DNA of 33,735 nt, taken from assembly GCF_000378445.1 (NCBI RefSeq), contig NZ_KB899710.1, positions 60,517-94,251 on the forward strand, given 5' to 3'. Shown here in pieces: positions 18,882 to 29,569 of the stretch. The notes under the pieces are model-generated. The model saw only the letters and a list, made by a program, of their open reading frames with translations, ran no database searches and had not been told where the DNA came from. Within the stretch, counting starts at the first letter, position 1. Every line of letters begins with the position of its first letter. The stretch comes from Deinococcus aquatilis DSM 23025. Its GTDB lineage: Bacteria > Deinococcota > Deinococci > Deinococcales > Deinococcaceae. Position numbers and translations under genes: made by a program.

Positions 18882-21206
18882 ATGACCGAACCCACCACCC
18901 CTGACGTACCAACCCCCGATTCACCCGCTCCTATACCTGCCCGCTCAGGCGGCTTTCTGGCCGATTTCCGCACACTCACGCCCACCGAGCGGGGACTGTG
19001 GCGGGTGCCGCTGATGTGGGCCGCGTCGCTGGCGATCTTGCTGATTCCAGTGGTGTATGTGGCGCTGTATCTGGGCAGTGTCTGGGATCCCTACGGCAAT
19101 CTGCCGCAGTTGCCTGTGGCCCTGGTCAATACCGACGCCGGAGCCACCACACGCGGCGAAAAGGTGAATCTGGGGCGTGATCTGGTCAAAAAGCTGCGTG
19201 AAGACCCGCCCGTCAAGTTCGTGTCTTTTGCCGACGAAGCTGCGGCTCAGGCAGCAGTGCGGCGCGGCGAGGTGTATTTCGCCCTGACCATTCCGGCCAA
19301 CTTTTCGGCGCAGGCGGTCACGGGAGACAGCCGCTCTCACGGCCTGCTGCACCTCTACAGTGCCCCCGGCCTCAGTTATTTTGCCAGCCGGGTCGGAGGC
19401 AGCCTGACCGAGCGCCTGACCACCGAGCTGAATTCCGAACTCGGCAGCCGCCGCTGGGAAGTGGTGCAGGCCAGCCTCGCAGACGTGCAGCAGGGTTTCC
19501 GCGACCTGAAAACGGCCACTGGAAAACTGCGCGACGGCGCGGTCACGCTGGCGGAAGGCAGCGCCAAGTTGGATGATGGAGCCGCCGAGTTGTCGGCAGG
19601 AGCGGGCAAACTTGCCACCGGAAGCACCCAGTTGTCTGCCGGAGCGCGGGATCTGTCGGGGGGCGTGGGCAAACTGACGGGCGGCGTGGGCAAGCTGACC
19701 GGCGGCCTGAAGCAGATCGAAGCGGCGGCCCCCGGCAAGGCCCAGCTCGCACCGCTGCAAAACGGGGCCAAGGCTTTGGCAGGAAGCGCGTCTGAGCTGT
19801 CGGACGGCCTTCAGACCTTGCAGGGCGGCGCAGCTCAGGTGGCCGCCGGAGCCGCCCGCCTGCAAACGGGCAGCAAACAGGCCAATGCCGGAGCGGGCCA
19901 GTTGGCTGCCCAACTGCCCACCCTTGCCAGCGGCCTGACCACTTTGCAGGGCGGTGCTCAGAACCTGGCAGGCGAAGCGGGCCAACTGGCAGCGGGGGCC
20001 GCAGGGACGCCCCTGGCCCCCGGAGCAACGGGCCTGCAAACTGGAGCCACCCAACTTGGGACGGGTTTGGCGCAGGCGGAGGTAGGGGCACAGAAGGCCG
20101 CCACCGGAGCTGCCACACTTGCCAAAGGGACGGCTGCGGTGGCACAGGGCGCGGCTAGCCTGAATGCAGGCGCAGGGCAGGTGTCGGCGGGCCTGACCAA
20201 AGCGGCGGGCGGCTCGGCGCAACTGGCCGAAGGAGCCGCCAAGCTGCAAGGCGGCGTCGATACGTTGGTGGCGGGCAATCTGAAACTCAAAGGAGCATTG
20301 GGTACAGCCACGGCCAGCCTGCCCAAACAATCTGACCTCGACACCCTCAAGGGCGGCGCGTCTACTCTGGCTGCCCGCAGCGGTGATCTGGCACAGGGGG
20401 CGGCCACCCTCGCCACAGGTGCCCAAGACCTAAAAAGCGGTGCAGCCAGCGTTCAGGACGGCTCCGAGCAATTGCGTGACGGCCTGAATACCCTCTATGC
20501 CAAGATTCCTGCTGAAACCGAACAGTTGGGCGGCGATCCGGCAGGGCTGTCCCAAAGCGTGCAGACCGTCACCCGTGAGTTCGCGCCTGTGAGCAGCAAC
20601 GGCGCGGCCTTCACTCCCTACTTCATGGCGCTGGCCCTGTGGGTTGGCTGCACCCTGACCACCTTCATCTTCCCCTATCTCCTTATCCCAGAGAGCGCTC
20701 GCGCCACCTCTCAGACCGCCCGTGTCTTCCGCAAACTGGCCGTGCCTGCCGTGCTGGTGCTCGGGCAAGCTGCGTTGGTGCTGCTCGGTGTCGATCTGCT
20801 CGGCGTTCAGTTCCAGAACCCCGGTCTGGTCATTCTGACCACTCTGGCGGCCAGCCTCACTTTCATGGTGCTGATCCTGGCCCTGAATCTGTTGTTGGGC
20901 GCGGCGGGTCGCCTGTTGGCACTGGTGTTGCTGGTGCTGCAACTTGCGGCGTCAGGCGGCAGCTATCCGGTGGAACTCAGCCCCGGTGTATTTCAGGCCA
21001 TTCACACCTTCATTCCCGTCACTGACGTGATCAATGCCCTGCGGTATGCCATGTTTGGCGCATACGAAGGCCAGTACGCCACGTTTATGCTCCGCATGGG
21101 CCTGATCGCGTTGGTCAGTCTTGTGGTGGCCCTGCTCAGCCGCCGCCGCTGGCAATATGCCCCAGACCGCCTGTTCCGCTCACCCCTCATCACCGACGTG
21201 GGCTGA
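18882..21206 (+). CDS. YhgE/Pip-type membrane protein with long heptad-repeat domain
   Basis: This 774-residue protein has one N-terminal membrane helix (about 43-65) and a soluble YhgE/Pip domain (LPVALVNTDAG, about 80-190). A very long region (about 205-550) follows, built from repeats of the type LxxGAxxL, rich in Gly and Ala. The C-terminal part (about 580-760) carries five or six helices of the ABC-2 transporter type. Such proteins are phage-infection/YhgE-like and are also related to ESX/T7SS accessory proteins; the transported substrate is unknown. ATG 18882 has only a weak GAGG eight bases upstream. The divergent TetR gene and the operators upstream suggest expression is induced by a compound the system handles, as for an efflux-type function. 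That is inference. Confidence 0.87.
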   Translation: MTEPTTPDVPTPDSPAPIPARSGGFLADFRTLTPTERGLWRVPLMWAASLAILLIPVVYVALYLGSVWDPYGNLPQLPVALVNTDAGATTRGEKVNLGRDLVKKLREDPPVKFVSFADEAAAQAAVRRGEVYFALTIPANFSAQAVTGDSRSHGLLHLYSAPGLSYFASRVGGSLTERLTTELNSELGSRRWEVVQASLADVQQGFRDLKTATGKLRDGAVTLAEGSAKLDDGAAELSAGAGKLATGSTQLSAGARDLSGGVGKLTGGVGKLTGGLKQIEAAAPGKAQLAPLQNGAKALAGSASELSDGLQTLQGGAAQVAAGAARLQTGSKQANAGAGQLAAQLPTLASGLTTLQGGAQNLAGEAGQLAAGAAGTPLAPGATGLQTGATQLGTGLAQAEVGAQKAATGAATLAKGTAAVAQGAASLNAGAGQVSAGLTKAAGGSAQLAEGAAKLQGGVDTLVAGNLKLKGALGTATASLPKQSDLDTLKGGASTLAARSGDLAQGAATLATGAQDLKSGAASVQDGSEQLRDGLNTLYAKIPAETEQLGGDPAGLSQSVQTVTREFAPVSSNGAAFTPYFMALALWVGCTLTTFIFPYLLIPESARATSQTARVFRKLAVPAVLVLGQAALVLLGVDLLGVQFQNPGLVILTTLAASLTFMVLILALNLLLGAAGRLLALVLLVLQLAASGGSYPVELSPGVFQAIHTFIPVTDVINALRYAMFGAYEGQYATFMLRMGLIALVSLVVALLSRRRWQYAPDRLFRSPLITDVG

Positions 21207-21219
21207 GACACAACAAATC

Positions 21220-21257
21220 AAGCGCGTTCCAGCGAATAGGGCTGGAACGCGCTTTTG
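21220..21257. terminator. Strong bidirectional terminator
   Basis: AAGCGCGTTCCAGC (21220-21233) and GCTGGAACGCGCTT (21241-21254) form a perfect 14-bp stem with a seven-base loop and a short T tail. It sits between the convergent YhgE-type and pilC genes. Confidence 0.75.
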
Positions 21258-21293
21258 ATATGCCTCTGTTTGGAATTCTGCGCTGTTTAAAGC

Positions 21294-22514
<1,221 letters not shown>

Positions 22515-22523
22515 ATAAAGATC

Positions 22524-22529
22524 AGTATA
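22524..22529 (-). promoter_or_regulatory. -10 element TATACT of pilC
   Basis: On the reverse strand TATACT ends nine bases before the pilC ATG at 22514. A start site about seven bases downstream would leave a leader of two or three bases. Confidence 0.5.
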
Positions 22530-22640
22530 GTCGGGACCGTCTTGCCTGCACCTTACAGCGACGCCAGCTTCAGAAGCCCAAGAATGTCAGATAGATCCGG
22601 CAGGAATTCAAACCGACATACCAGAAGGACAGCCAAGAAC

Positions 22641-23330
22641 ATGCTCAGGTCATCTTCCTCTTCATCATTCGGGCCGCAGCTTCGGCAGGCCATCGCCGCC
22701 CTCGAAACGGGGCATATTGTCGGCTATCCCAGCGAAACCGTGTGGGGTCTGGCGGCACACGCCGCACATCCGGAGGCGGTGGAGCGGCTGACGCTCCGCA
22801 AGGGCCGGGAGGCAGGCAAGCCCATTCAGGTGTCATGTCTGGATGTGGACGCGGTGCAGAGAGTGGCGCAGTGGAACCCAGCACTGGACGCCCTGGCCTC
22901 CTTCTGGCCCGGTCCGCTGACGGTGGTCACCACGGCTCTCCCGGCCTGCCCGCCTGACCTCGCTCCTGGCGGCTGGGTGGGGGTGCGCGTGCCCGACCAT
23001 CCGGTTATTCAGGACTTGCTGGCCGGATGCGGCGGGCTGCTCGCCACCACCAGTCTGAATCTGAGTGGGTGTCCCGCCGCCCGGACTTACCGAGAGGCGC
23101 AGGCCTACGCCTTGGCCGACCTGCTGCTGCCCGATGTGCAGTCCGAAGAGAATGGAGAAACCCCCGGCTCAGGCAAGACAACTGGGGTCGCCAGCACTGT
23201 GCTTCAATTGCCAGTCTCTCCCCAACGGGCGGCGCGGGTGCTGCGGGAAGGTGGGCTGCCACACGACGTGCTGGCCGAGGCTCTGGCACGGGTGGGCGTG
23301 CGACTGGATCCACTGGACCAGCGCACATGA
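22641..23330 (+). CDS. Sua5/YciO/YrdC family L-threonylcarbamoyladenylate synthase
   Basis: This 229-residue YrdC-domain protein should make threonylcarbamoyl-AMP from threonine, bicarbonate and ATP, the first step of the t6A37 modification in tRNAs reading ANN codons. Family blocks are VGYPSETVWGLAAHA (about 27-41), TLRKGREAGKPIQV (about 51-64), FWPGPLTVV and VRVPDHPVI. The C-terminal segment ends with SPQRAARVLREGG. ATG 22641 is preferred because AAGGAC at 22625-22630 lies ten bases upstream; ATG 22584 or a start at 22542 would add an Arg/Ser-rich tail without family likeness. The stop overlaps the scpB start (ATGA). YciO-like paralogues of uncertain activity exist, so the enzyme assignment is likely but not certain. 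Confidence 0.88.
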   Translation: MLRSSSSSSFGPQLRQAIAALETGHIVGYPSETVWGLAAHAAHPEAVERLTLRKGREAGKPIQVSCLDVDAVQRVAQWNPALDALASFWPGPLTVVTTALPACPPDLAPGGWVGVRVPDHPVIQDLLAGCGGLLATTSLNLSGCPAARTYREAQAYALADLLLPDVQSEENGETPGSGKTTGVASTVLQLPVSPQRAARVLREGGLPHDVLAEALARVGVRLDPLDQRT

Positions 23331-23878
23331 CCGGCCCCATCCGCATGACCGACCCCAGTCCTTCTGCCCTGATCGGCGCGGCGTTGCTGGCTGCTGGGCG
23401 GCCTGTGACCGTGGCGGAACTGGCTGGGTTGCTGACCCTGCCTCCCGAATCGGTGGTGCAGGCCATGACCACCTACACGCAGGCCCTGGCTGCCGCAGAT
23501 GCAGGCTTTACCGTAGAGGCGGTGGCAGGTGGCTACCGCCTCGTGGTGCTGCCTGCGCTTGCCGCTCACCTTGCACCCATTCTGTCGCCGCCGCCACTGC
23601 CTGCGCTGAGTGCCGCCGCGCTGGAAGTTCTGGCTGTCATCGCCTACCGCCAGCCCGTCACGCGGGCCGAGATCGAGGCCATGCGCGGCGCGAGTGCCGG
23701 AACAGTCGTGACCTTGCAGGAGCGCGAACTCGTGAAGGTCCTGGGCCGCAGCGACGCGGTGGGGGGGCCACTTCTGTACGGCACCACCGACAAGTTCTTG
23801 CTGGAATTCGGCCTTTCGAGCATCAAAGACCTGCCCGAGCTGGAAGGCACAGGCTTTTCACATCTGCTGCGTGGCTGA
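23327..23878 (+). CDS. scpB: Segregation and condensation protein B
   Basis: This 183-residue ScpB protein is a partner of ScpA in the SMC-ScpAB complex that compacts and separates chromosomes. Two winged-helix domains are visible: residues about 8-85 (IGAALLAAGRPVTVAELAGL) and about 90-170 (ALEVLAVIAYRQPVTRAEIE, then VVTLQERELVKVLGRSD). The ALEVLAVIAYRQPVTR segment is the family hallmark. The C-terminus TTDKFLLEFGLSSIKDLPEL is also typical. ATG 23327 overlaps the upstream TGA by four bases (23327-23330), so translation is probably coupled to the Sua5-type gene. ScpA is not in the window. A second ATG at 23345 is possible but less likely. Confidence 0.95.
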   Translation: MTGPIRMTDPSPSALIGAALLAAGRPVTVAELAGLLTLPPESVVQAMTTYTQALAAADAGFTVEAVAGGYRLVVLPALAAHLAPILSPPPLPALSAAALEVLAVIAYRQPVTRAEIEAMRGASAGTVVTLQERELVKVLGRSDAVGGPLLYGTTDKFLLEFGLSSIKDLPELEGTGFSHLLRG

Positions 23879-24023
23879 AGCTTCCCTTCCCCGACCGTTC
23901 ATACAGACGACCCCTGCGCTAACATCCATGTCTATTTATGCTTGCATATGTCTGTTTAGCGTGAGAGAACATGTGAGAGTCTGACTGCCGCTTCACCTTC
24001 CCCACGTTTTACCCGACGATCCT

Positions 24024-24785
24024 ATGAGCAAATCCACATCCAGCCTTGAAACCTTTGATTTTCTGGAACTCCTGTACATGCTCTCTGGCAGTGGGAAAAC
24101 CGGAGTCCTGGCGGTGTACCGTCCTGATGGCCTGTTTCAGTGTTGGTTGCAGGGCGGGCGAGTGCGGCAGATAGAGTTTGGTCATCTGCGCGGCGTAGAG
24201 GCGGCTGTCAAATTGCTGCTCGATCCGCGTGGGCGCTTTCATTTCGAGGACGGCCTGACGCACCCCGAACCCCAGCTGGACGCCAGCCTGGATGAAGTGG
24301 CCTTCGAGGTTCTGGACGGCTTGCCCGAACACAAACCGATGTTCGATGGCCCTGCCCGCATCACGTCGCCGGAGCGGGTGGCGGCCATGCGCTGGACGTT
24401 GCAGCAGCAAGATGTGCTGCGCCAGGTCGAGGCCCAGCGGCCCCTCTCCGACCTGACCCGCGATCCCGGTACCCACCACATGCTGGCTAAATTGGTGCGG
24501 ATGCATCTGCTGGCGCCCCGCAAGTCCCGCGTGGCTCGCCTAAGCGTGACCGTGACCCGCACGGTTCGCGGCGTGGTGGTTATCGACGACCTGATCCTGA
24601 GACGCTGGAAAGAAGACCTTGTGCGCCCCCCCCAACACATTGCCGTACGCGACGACGCTGGAAATGTGTACACGCTGCCGGTGCGTAGCGGCCCCGATCT
24701 GGGCGCACAACTGCTGATCCCCACCGACCTGCTGATGCGCACAGGACTCCGGGCTGGAGACAGCGTGCTGGTACGCCCCGTTTGA
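24024..24785 (+). CDS. DUF4388 (PATAN-like) domain protein
   Basis: This 253-residue cytoplasmic protein starts with a DUF4388-type domain. FDFLELLYMLSGSGKTGVL (about 11-29) and the following CWLQGGRVRQIEFG segment match the family, found in signalling proteins of bacteria with gliding or twitching systems. The centre (about 95-165) is helical. The last 80 residues form a beta-rich region with TVTRTVRGVVVIDDLILRRW and a final LRAGDSVLVRPV, which resembles a small barrel. No catalytic motif is visible. The start lacks both a Shine-Dalgarno site and a clean TANNNT element. A 20-base-period partial repeat (ATGTCTATTTA, ATGTCTGTTTA at 23928 and 23948) lies upstream. The function is unknown; a scaffold or adaptor role is only a family-based guess. 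Confidence 0.8.
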   Translation: MSKSTSSLETFDFLELLYMLSGSGKTGVLAVYRPDGLFQCWLQGGRVRQIEFGHLRGVEAAVKLLLDPRGRFHFEDGLTHPEPQLDASLDEVAFEVLDGLPEHKPMFDGPARITSPERVAAMRWTLQQQDVLRQVEAQRPLSDLTRDPGTHHMLAKLVRMHLLAPRKSRVARLSVTVTRTVRGVVVIDDLILRRWKEDLVRPPQHIAVRDDAGNVYTLPVRSGPDLGAQLLIPTDLLMRTGLRAGDSVLVRPV

Positions 24786-24812
24786 ATTGCACAGTTGAAG
24801 CTGAACTAAGGT

Positions 24813-24845
24813 AGGCCGACCACTTCTACCTGAGCTGGTCGGCCT
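24813..24845. terminator. Hairpin between convergent DUF4388 and pheA genes
   Basis: AGGCCGACCA (24813-24822) and TGGTCGGCCT (24836-24845) pair perfectly around a 13-base loop. ATTTCTTCT follows on the forward strand, so the T tail is weak. Confidence 0.55.
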
Positions 24846-24884
24846 GCGCCATTTCTTCTGATCTGTTTCGTCTGAACTGGGAGC

Positions 24885-25772
24885 CTATCCCACCGTGTGC
24901 TGAGCCACCGGATAGCTGCCGATAATCCGGGCATAGCTGGCCTTCCGCAGCACTCCGGCCAGAGCCTGCGCTACTTTCGGATCGCGGGCGTCGCCTTCGA
25001 TGTCGATGTACATGAGGTAACTCCAGGCCCGGTCACGGCGCGGGCGAGACTCGATGCGCGAGAGGTTCAGGCCGCGCAACTCGTTCAGGGTTTCCACCAG
25101 AAAACCGGGGGTGTGGCGCACCGCAAAGATCAGGCTGGTCTTGTGCGGCGCGTCCGAGATCTGGCCTTCATGCCGCGACAGGATCATGAACCGGGTCAGG
25201 TTGAAGGGTTCGTCCTCGATTTCGCTGGCCAGAATATTCAGGCCGTACAGTTCGGCGGCACGGGCCGAGGCGATGACAGCCTCATCGCGTGCGCCACGTG
25301 CGGCGAGGTCTTTGGCACTGCCCGCCGTATCGTGCGCGGCCACCGGCTGAAAGTTGTATTTGCGAATCAGGCCGGTGCACTGATCGAGCGCGGGCTGCTG
25401 AGAAGACACGCGCCGCACGTCTTCAAGGGCCACACCCGGCAGGGCCATCAGGCAATGACTCACCCGCACCACCACTTCGCCGATCACATGCAACTCGGTA
25501 TCCGACAGCAGATCGATGGCCTGATGAATGGCCCCCATCAGACTGTTTTCGACGGGCAACACGCCAAAGTCGGCCTCGCCCGATTCCACGGCGCGGGCCA
25601 CCTCATGAAACGTGGGATAACCGCGAGTGGCCGCCGTACCGGGCACGGCATTCAGCGCCGCGATCTCGCCGTATGCGCCGGGGTTGCCCTGAAACGCCAC
25701 TGTGACGCCGACGGGCCTGGCCTGCGAAATCTCAGAAGGTTCAGAAGTGTGACCGCTATCGCCGTAACTCAT
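24885..25772 (-). CDS. pheA: Prephenate dehydratase
   Basis: This 295-residue monofunctional prephenate dehydratase converts prephenate to phenylpyruvate for phenylalanine synthesis. The catalytic domain (about 23-200) has [26 protein letters not shown] and the catalytic Thr in the NLTRF motif (192-195). The ACT regulatory domain (about 212-290) carries the ESRP motif (241-244), which binds phenylalanine in feedback inhibition. There is no chorismate mutase domain. About 20 extra residues precede the usual start. The ATG at 25772 has TAGCCT seven bases upstream and a fair -35 box (TCGGCA, 18 bases further), consistent with a leaderless transcript. Confidence 0.95.
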   Translation of the reverse strand: MSYGDSGHTSEPSEISQARPVGVTVAFQGNPGAYGEIAALNAVPGTAATRGYPTFHEVARAVESGEADFGVLPVENSLMGAIHQAIDLLSDTELHVIGEVVVRVSHCLMALPGVALEDVRRVSSQQPALDQCTGLIRKYNFQPVAAHDTAGSAKDLAARGARDEAVIASARAAELYGLNILASEIEDEPFNLTRFMILSRHEGQISDAPHKTSLIFAVRHTPGFLVETLNELRGLNLSRIESRPRRDRAWSYLMYIDIEGDARDPKVAQALAGVLRKASYARIIGSYPVAQHTVG

Positions 25773-25779
25773 GGCAGCG

Positions 25780-25785
25780 AGGCTA
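25780..25785 (-). promoter_or_regulatory. Leaderless-type -10 element TAGCCT of pheA
   Basis: On the reverse strand TAGCCT ends seven bases before ATG 25772. A TCGGCA -35 candidate lies 18 bases upstream. There is no Shine-Dalgarno site. Confidence 0.5.
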
Positions 25786-25948
25786 GCGCACAGGCCGCCG
25801 CCGTGCCGAAATTGGTCTGCAATTGAGCTAGAGCAGTGCCGTATAGGGTCTCACCGAGCGCCCTATCTCCACCAGTGACCCAGCATTCCGCCAAACGCCG
25901 AGTGCAAGGCCATTTTCCGCCATTCGTATCAGAGATGGAGGCAGCTTC

Positions 25949-27451
<1,503 letters not shown>

Positions 27452-27477
27452 TCTGCTGCTCCTTCACGGCCTGCCGC

Positions 27478-27506
27478 TTGACGTTTCGGCCCGGAGTCCC
27501 TACCAT
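27478..27506 (+). promoter_or_regulatory. Promoter of the tRNA-Val gene
   Basis: TTGACG (27478-27483) is followed after 17 bases by TACCAT (27501-27506). Both are close to consensus. Transcription would start near 27513, about 35 bases before the tRNA 5' end. Confidence 0.65.
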
Positions 27507-27548
27507 GTGGGGCCGGATGATCCTGAGAAGGAGAGTTCAGCCCAGGTG

Positions 27549-27623
27549 GGGCGGTTAGCTCAGCGGTAGAGCTTTCGCTTTACACGCGACGGGTCGGGGG
27601 TTCGAATCCCTCACCGCCCACCA
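27549..27623 (+). tRNA. tRNA-Val (anticodon UAC)
   Basis: The 75-base sequence folds as a full cloverleaf. The acceptor stem GGGCGGT/ACCGCCC is perfect, the D stem is GCTC/GAGC, and the anticodon loop TTTACAC gives anticodon TAC. The T stem GGGGG/CCCTC closes the loop TTCGAAT, and the CCA end is encoded (27621-27623). The first anticodon-stem pair is T-C and so unpaired. A terminator follows at once. An integrase remnant 70 bases downstream suggests its 3' end has served as an attachment site. Confidence 0.97.
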
Positions 27624-27631
27624 GAGAAAGG

Positions 27632-27653
27632 CCCGCCCAGCGCGGGTTTTTTT
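27632..27653 (+). terminator. Rho-independent terminator of tRNA-Val
   Basis: CCCGC (27632-27636) and GCGGG (27642-27646) form a short GC stem followed by seven T residues. It starts nine bases after the CCA end. Confidence 0.85.
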
Positions 27654-27692
27654 ATTTTGAAAAAAGGGTCAGGGGTGCGGCGTGCGTAACGG

Positions 27693-27887
27693 CTATTTTT
27701 TTCCCTCCAACAGACCACTTAGGTTTGAGGCCCGACCCTCCCGCTCAGAGACAAAGACAGTCGGGTACTGGCTGAGGGTGAAAGCCGCCGACGCATGCCC
27801 CAACTGCTTGCTCACCACCTCCACCGCAATGCCACGGCGCAGGCTGGCATAGATATGGCGCAGGCCGTGAATGGTCAAAACACGTAT
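27693..27887 (-). pseudogene. C-terminal remnant of a tyrosine recombinase (integrase)
   Basis: About 64 codons match the end of phage-type tyrosine recombinases. HGLRH carries the H-x-x-R box, LGHAS the second His, and TLSQY the catalytic tyrosine, in the right order and spacing. The first catalytic arginine box, the arm-binding and core-binding domains are all missing. The readable frame begins with a TTG at 27878, and likeness continues only a few codons further (V, R) before it stops. The His after the H-x-x-R box is replaced by Tyr (HIYAS). The tail end faces the tRNA-Val gene 70 bases away, the usual place for an integrase next to its attachment site. It is almost certainly non-functional. 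Confidence 0.85.
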
Positions 27888-27922
27888 GCAAGCCCCTTCC
27901 CGAGGGCTACACGCCGATCTAC

Positions 27923-28222
27923 GTGGGCCGCAAGACGACCTACCGTCCAGAGTTCGGCGCAGACTTCAGCATTCTCGGGAACCCTTACACCATGCCCAAA
28001 CACGGCACACGGGAAGAAGTCATCGCTCTGTACCGTCAGTGGCTTCCGGTTCGACTGCAAGCCGACAGAGCTGAGGCCCGTGCCCTGCAAGCCCTCGCAG
28101 ACCGGGTGCGGGCAGGGGAGAAGCTCCTGCTGATCTGCTGGTGTGCGCCGCTGGCCTGTCATGGCGACGTGATCAAGGCGGAAGTAGAGCGGTTGGTGGG
28201 CTCAGCTGCCTCTCGAACCTAA
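27923..28222 (+). CDS. DUF4326 family protein, N-terminus apparently lost
   Basis: This protein of about 99 residues has the DUF4326 hallmarks: GNPY near residue 39 of the open frame, TREEVIALYRQWL, and the cysteine cluster ICWCAPLACHGD near the C-terminus. The family is of unknown function and is often found on phages and plasmids. The only in-frame start is GTG 27923. Family likeness begins earlier, at EGYTPIYVGRK, and the open frame runs back through 27890 without any ATG, GTG or TTG. The missing start coincides with the point where the integrase remnant on the other strand ends, so a deletion junction probably removed both N-termini. The stop codon overlaps that of the convergent GGDEF gene by three bases. 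It may be expressed from GTG 27923 as a shortened protein. Confidence 0.75.
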   Translation: MGRKTTYRPEFGADFSILGNPYTMPKHGTREEVIALYRQWLPVRLQADRAEARALQALADRVRAGEKLLLICWCAPLACHGDVIKAEVERLVGSAASRT

Positions 28223-29319
28223 CTCGCTGACTCGCCTACAAGCAAGCCCGATTCGATGCGGTTGCGGCCCTGGGCTTTGGCGAGATAGAGATTCTGGTCG
28301 GCGTGCGCCATCACATCTTCGCCCATGACGGCCAGGCCACCCGAAACAGTCAGCGCCTTCCCACCTAGACCAGCTTCCAGCGCGAGGGAACGCTCCATCT
28401 GTGCGCGGATACGTTCCGCAATGTGGGTCATGCTGTCCGGCGGGCAGGCAGACAGCAACACACCGAACTCTTCGCCCCCCAGTCGGTAGAGGCGGTCATC
28501 TGGCCGTACGCAGCGCTGTGCCAGGGTGACAAACGCCTGCAACACCTGATCGCCCATGTCATGACCGTACGTATCGTTGACGCTCTTGAAATGATCCAGA
28601 TCCAAGAGCAGTAGATGCGTGCTGGGTGCCGCTGCCTCCAGGTCCAACTCAAACTGTCGCCGGTTGTGAGCGCCGGTCAGGGCGTCAGTGAACGCGAGGG
28701 TCTGGTAATGCTGCGTCCGGGCCAAGTTGGTCAGACGAGTCTGCACAGCGATATGCCCAAGCAGCATTCCGATAGTGCTCAGAACGGTCAGGGAGATGTA
28801 GGCACTCACGGCGGTCTTCCAAGGTGCGTTGGCCAGAGCGAAACTCACGAACAGGGCCAGATTGGCGACAGCAAACAAGCGCAGGGCCAACCAGGGGAGG
28901 CGGTTCAATGGCAGACCTTGGTTGGTCGGCAGGTGCAGCCAGACGCCGGAAGGAGCGGCAAACCACGTCAGCAAGACCAATTGCACCAAGGAGGGGATCG
29001 CCCCGACACCACCGAGGGAATAGCGGTAGATCCCGACGGGGATGGCGACCGCGAGTCCGGCGAGACGGCCGTGCCGCTGAGCGGCGAGGGCGACCGGTAC
29101 CATCCGAAAGTCGAACAGGATGCCAGGGGTGAGCGGAGCGGTATGGGCCAGGGCGAAGAAGGACGTGCCAACCAGCGCGAGGTATCGGGCCACCAAAGCC
29201 GGCCAGCGGTCGACAGCACCAAAGCGGAAGTACGTCAGGCTGACCAAGAACAACCCTGCGATCAAGACGGCCAGGTTCTCTAGCACGTTGTCGATGAGGG
29301 TCAGGATCATGCTCTTCAT
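28219..29319 (-). CDS. Diguanylate cyclase with 5TMR-LYT sensor domain
   Basis: This 366-residue membrane protein should make cyclic di-GMP. The N-terminal 200 residues form five or six helices of the 5TMR-LYT type, with the signature FDFRMVPVALAA and VGIYRYSLGG (about 70-103), the sensor module also found in LytS. The GGDEF domain (about 205-360) has DALTGAHNRR, metal Asp in LLLLDLDHFK (D240), and an active-site GGEEF at 281-285, a permitted variant. The product-inhibition I-site RPDD (272-275) lies five residues before it, so feedback control is expected. ATG 29319 is the likely start; ATG 29310 is an alternative. Neither has a clear ribosome site. The gene is convergent with the DUF4326 gene, with overlapping stops. 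Confidence 0.92.
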   Translation of the reverse strand: MKSMILTLIDNVLENLAVLIAGLFLVSLTYFRFGAVDRWPALVARYLALVGTSFFALAHTAPLTPGILFDFRMVPVALAAQRHGRLAGLAVAIPVGIYRYSLGGVGAIPSLVQLVLLTWFAAPSGVWLHLPTNQGLPLNRLPWLALRLFAVANLALFVSFALANAPWKTAVSAYISLTVLSTIGMLLGHIAVQTRLTNLARTQHYQTLAFTDALTGAHNRRQFELDLEAAAPSTHLLLLDLDHFKSVNDTYGHDMGDQVLQAFVTLAQRCVRPDDRLYRLGGEEFGVLLSACPPDSMTHIAERIRAQMERSLALEAGLGGKALTVSGGLAVMGEDVMAHADQNLYLAKAQGRNRIESGLLVGESAS

Positions 29320-29496
29320 TGTGCGCGGGGCGTCTGACAGGAATCTGCCTGAAAGCCAAGCTGTTGATGCGGCAGTGCTACCGCTTCGGCACGCCTCGGG
29401 GATACGGCTCTCTGTACCTCATTCGCGCCTTGACCGTCTTGGTGATGGTCAGTTGCCCTTGAAGGGTTGCTGTAAATGTTGAGGGCTGAAGTTAGT

Positions 29497-29533
29497 CGAA
29501 GTGCGGCAGCAAGTGAGTTGCTGCCGCACTTCG
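29497..29533. terminator. Perfect 16-bp hairpin downstream of the lipoprotein gene
   Basis: CGAAGTGCGGCAGCAA (29497-29512) and TTGCTGCCGCACTTCG (29518-29533) form a perfect stem with a five-base loop. It begins 37 bases after the stop of the reverse-strand lipoprotein gene. No T run adjoins on either strand, so the mechanism is uncertain. Confidence 0.5.
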
Positions 29534-29569
29534 CTCTGATCAATGAGGCTCCATCAGATGGCAAATGAA

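Noticed and set aside
18945..20426. Reverse-strand ORF of 493 codons opposite the YhgE-type gene
   Set aside because: It arises from the regular Gly/Ala heptad codons on the forward strand. The forward protein has clear membrane and heptad structure.
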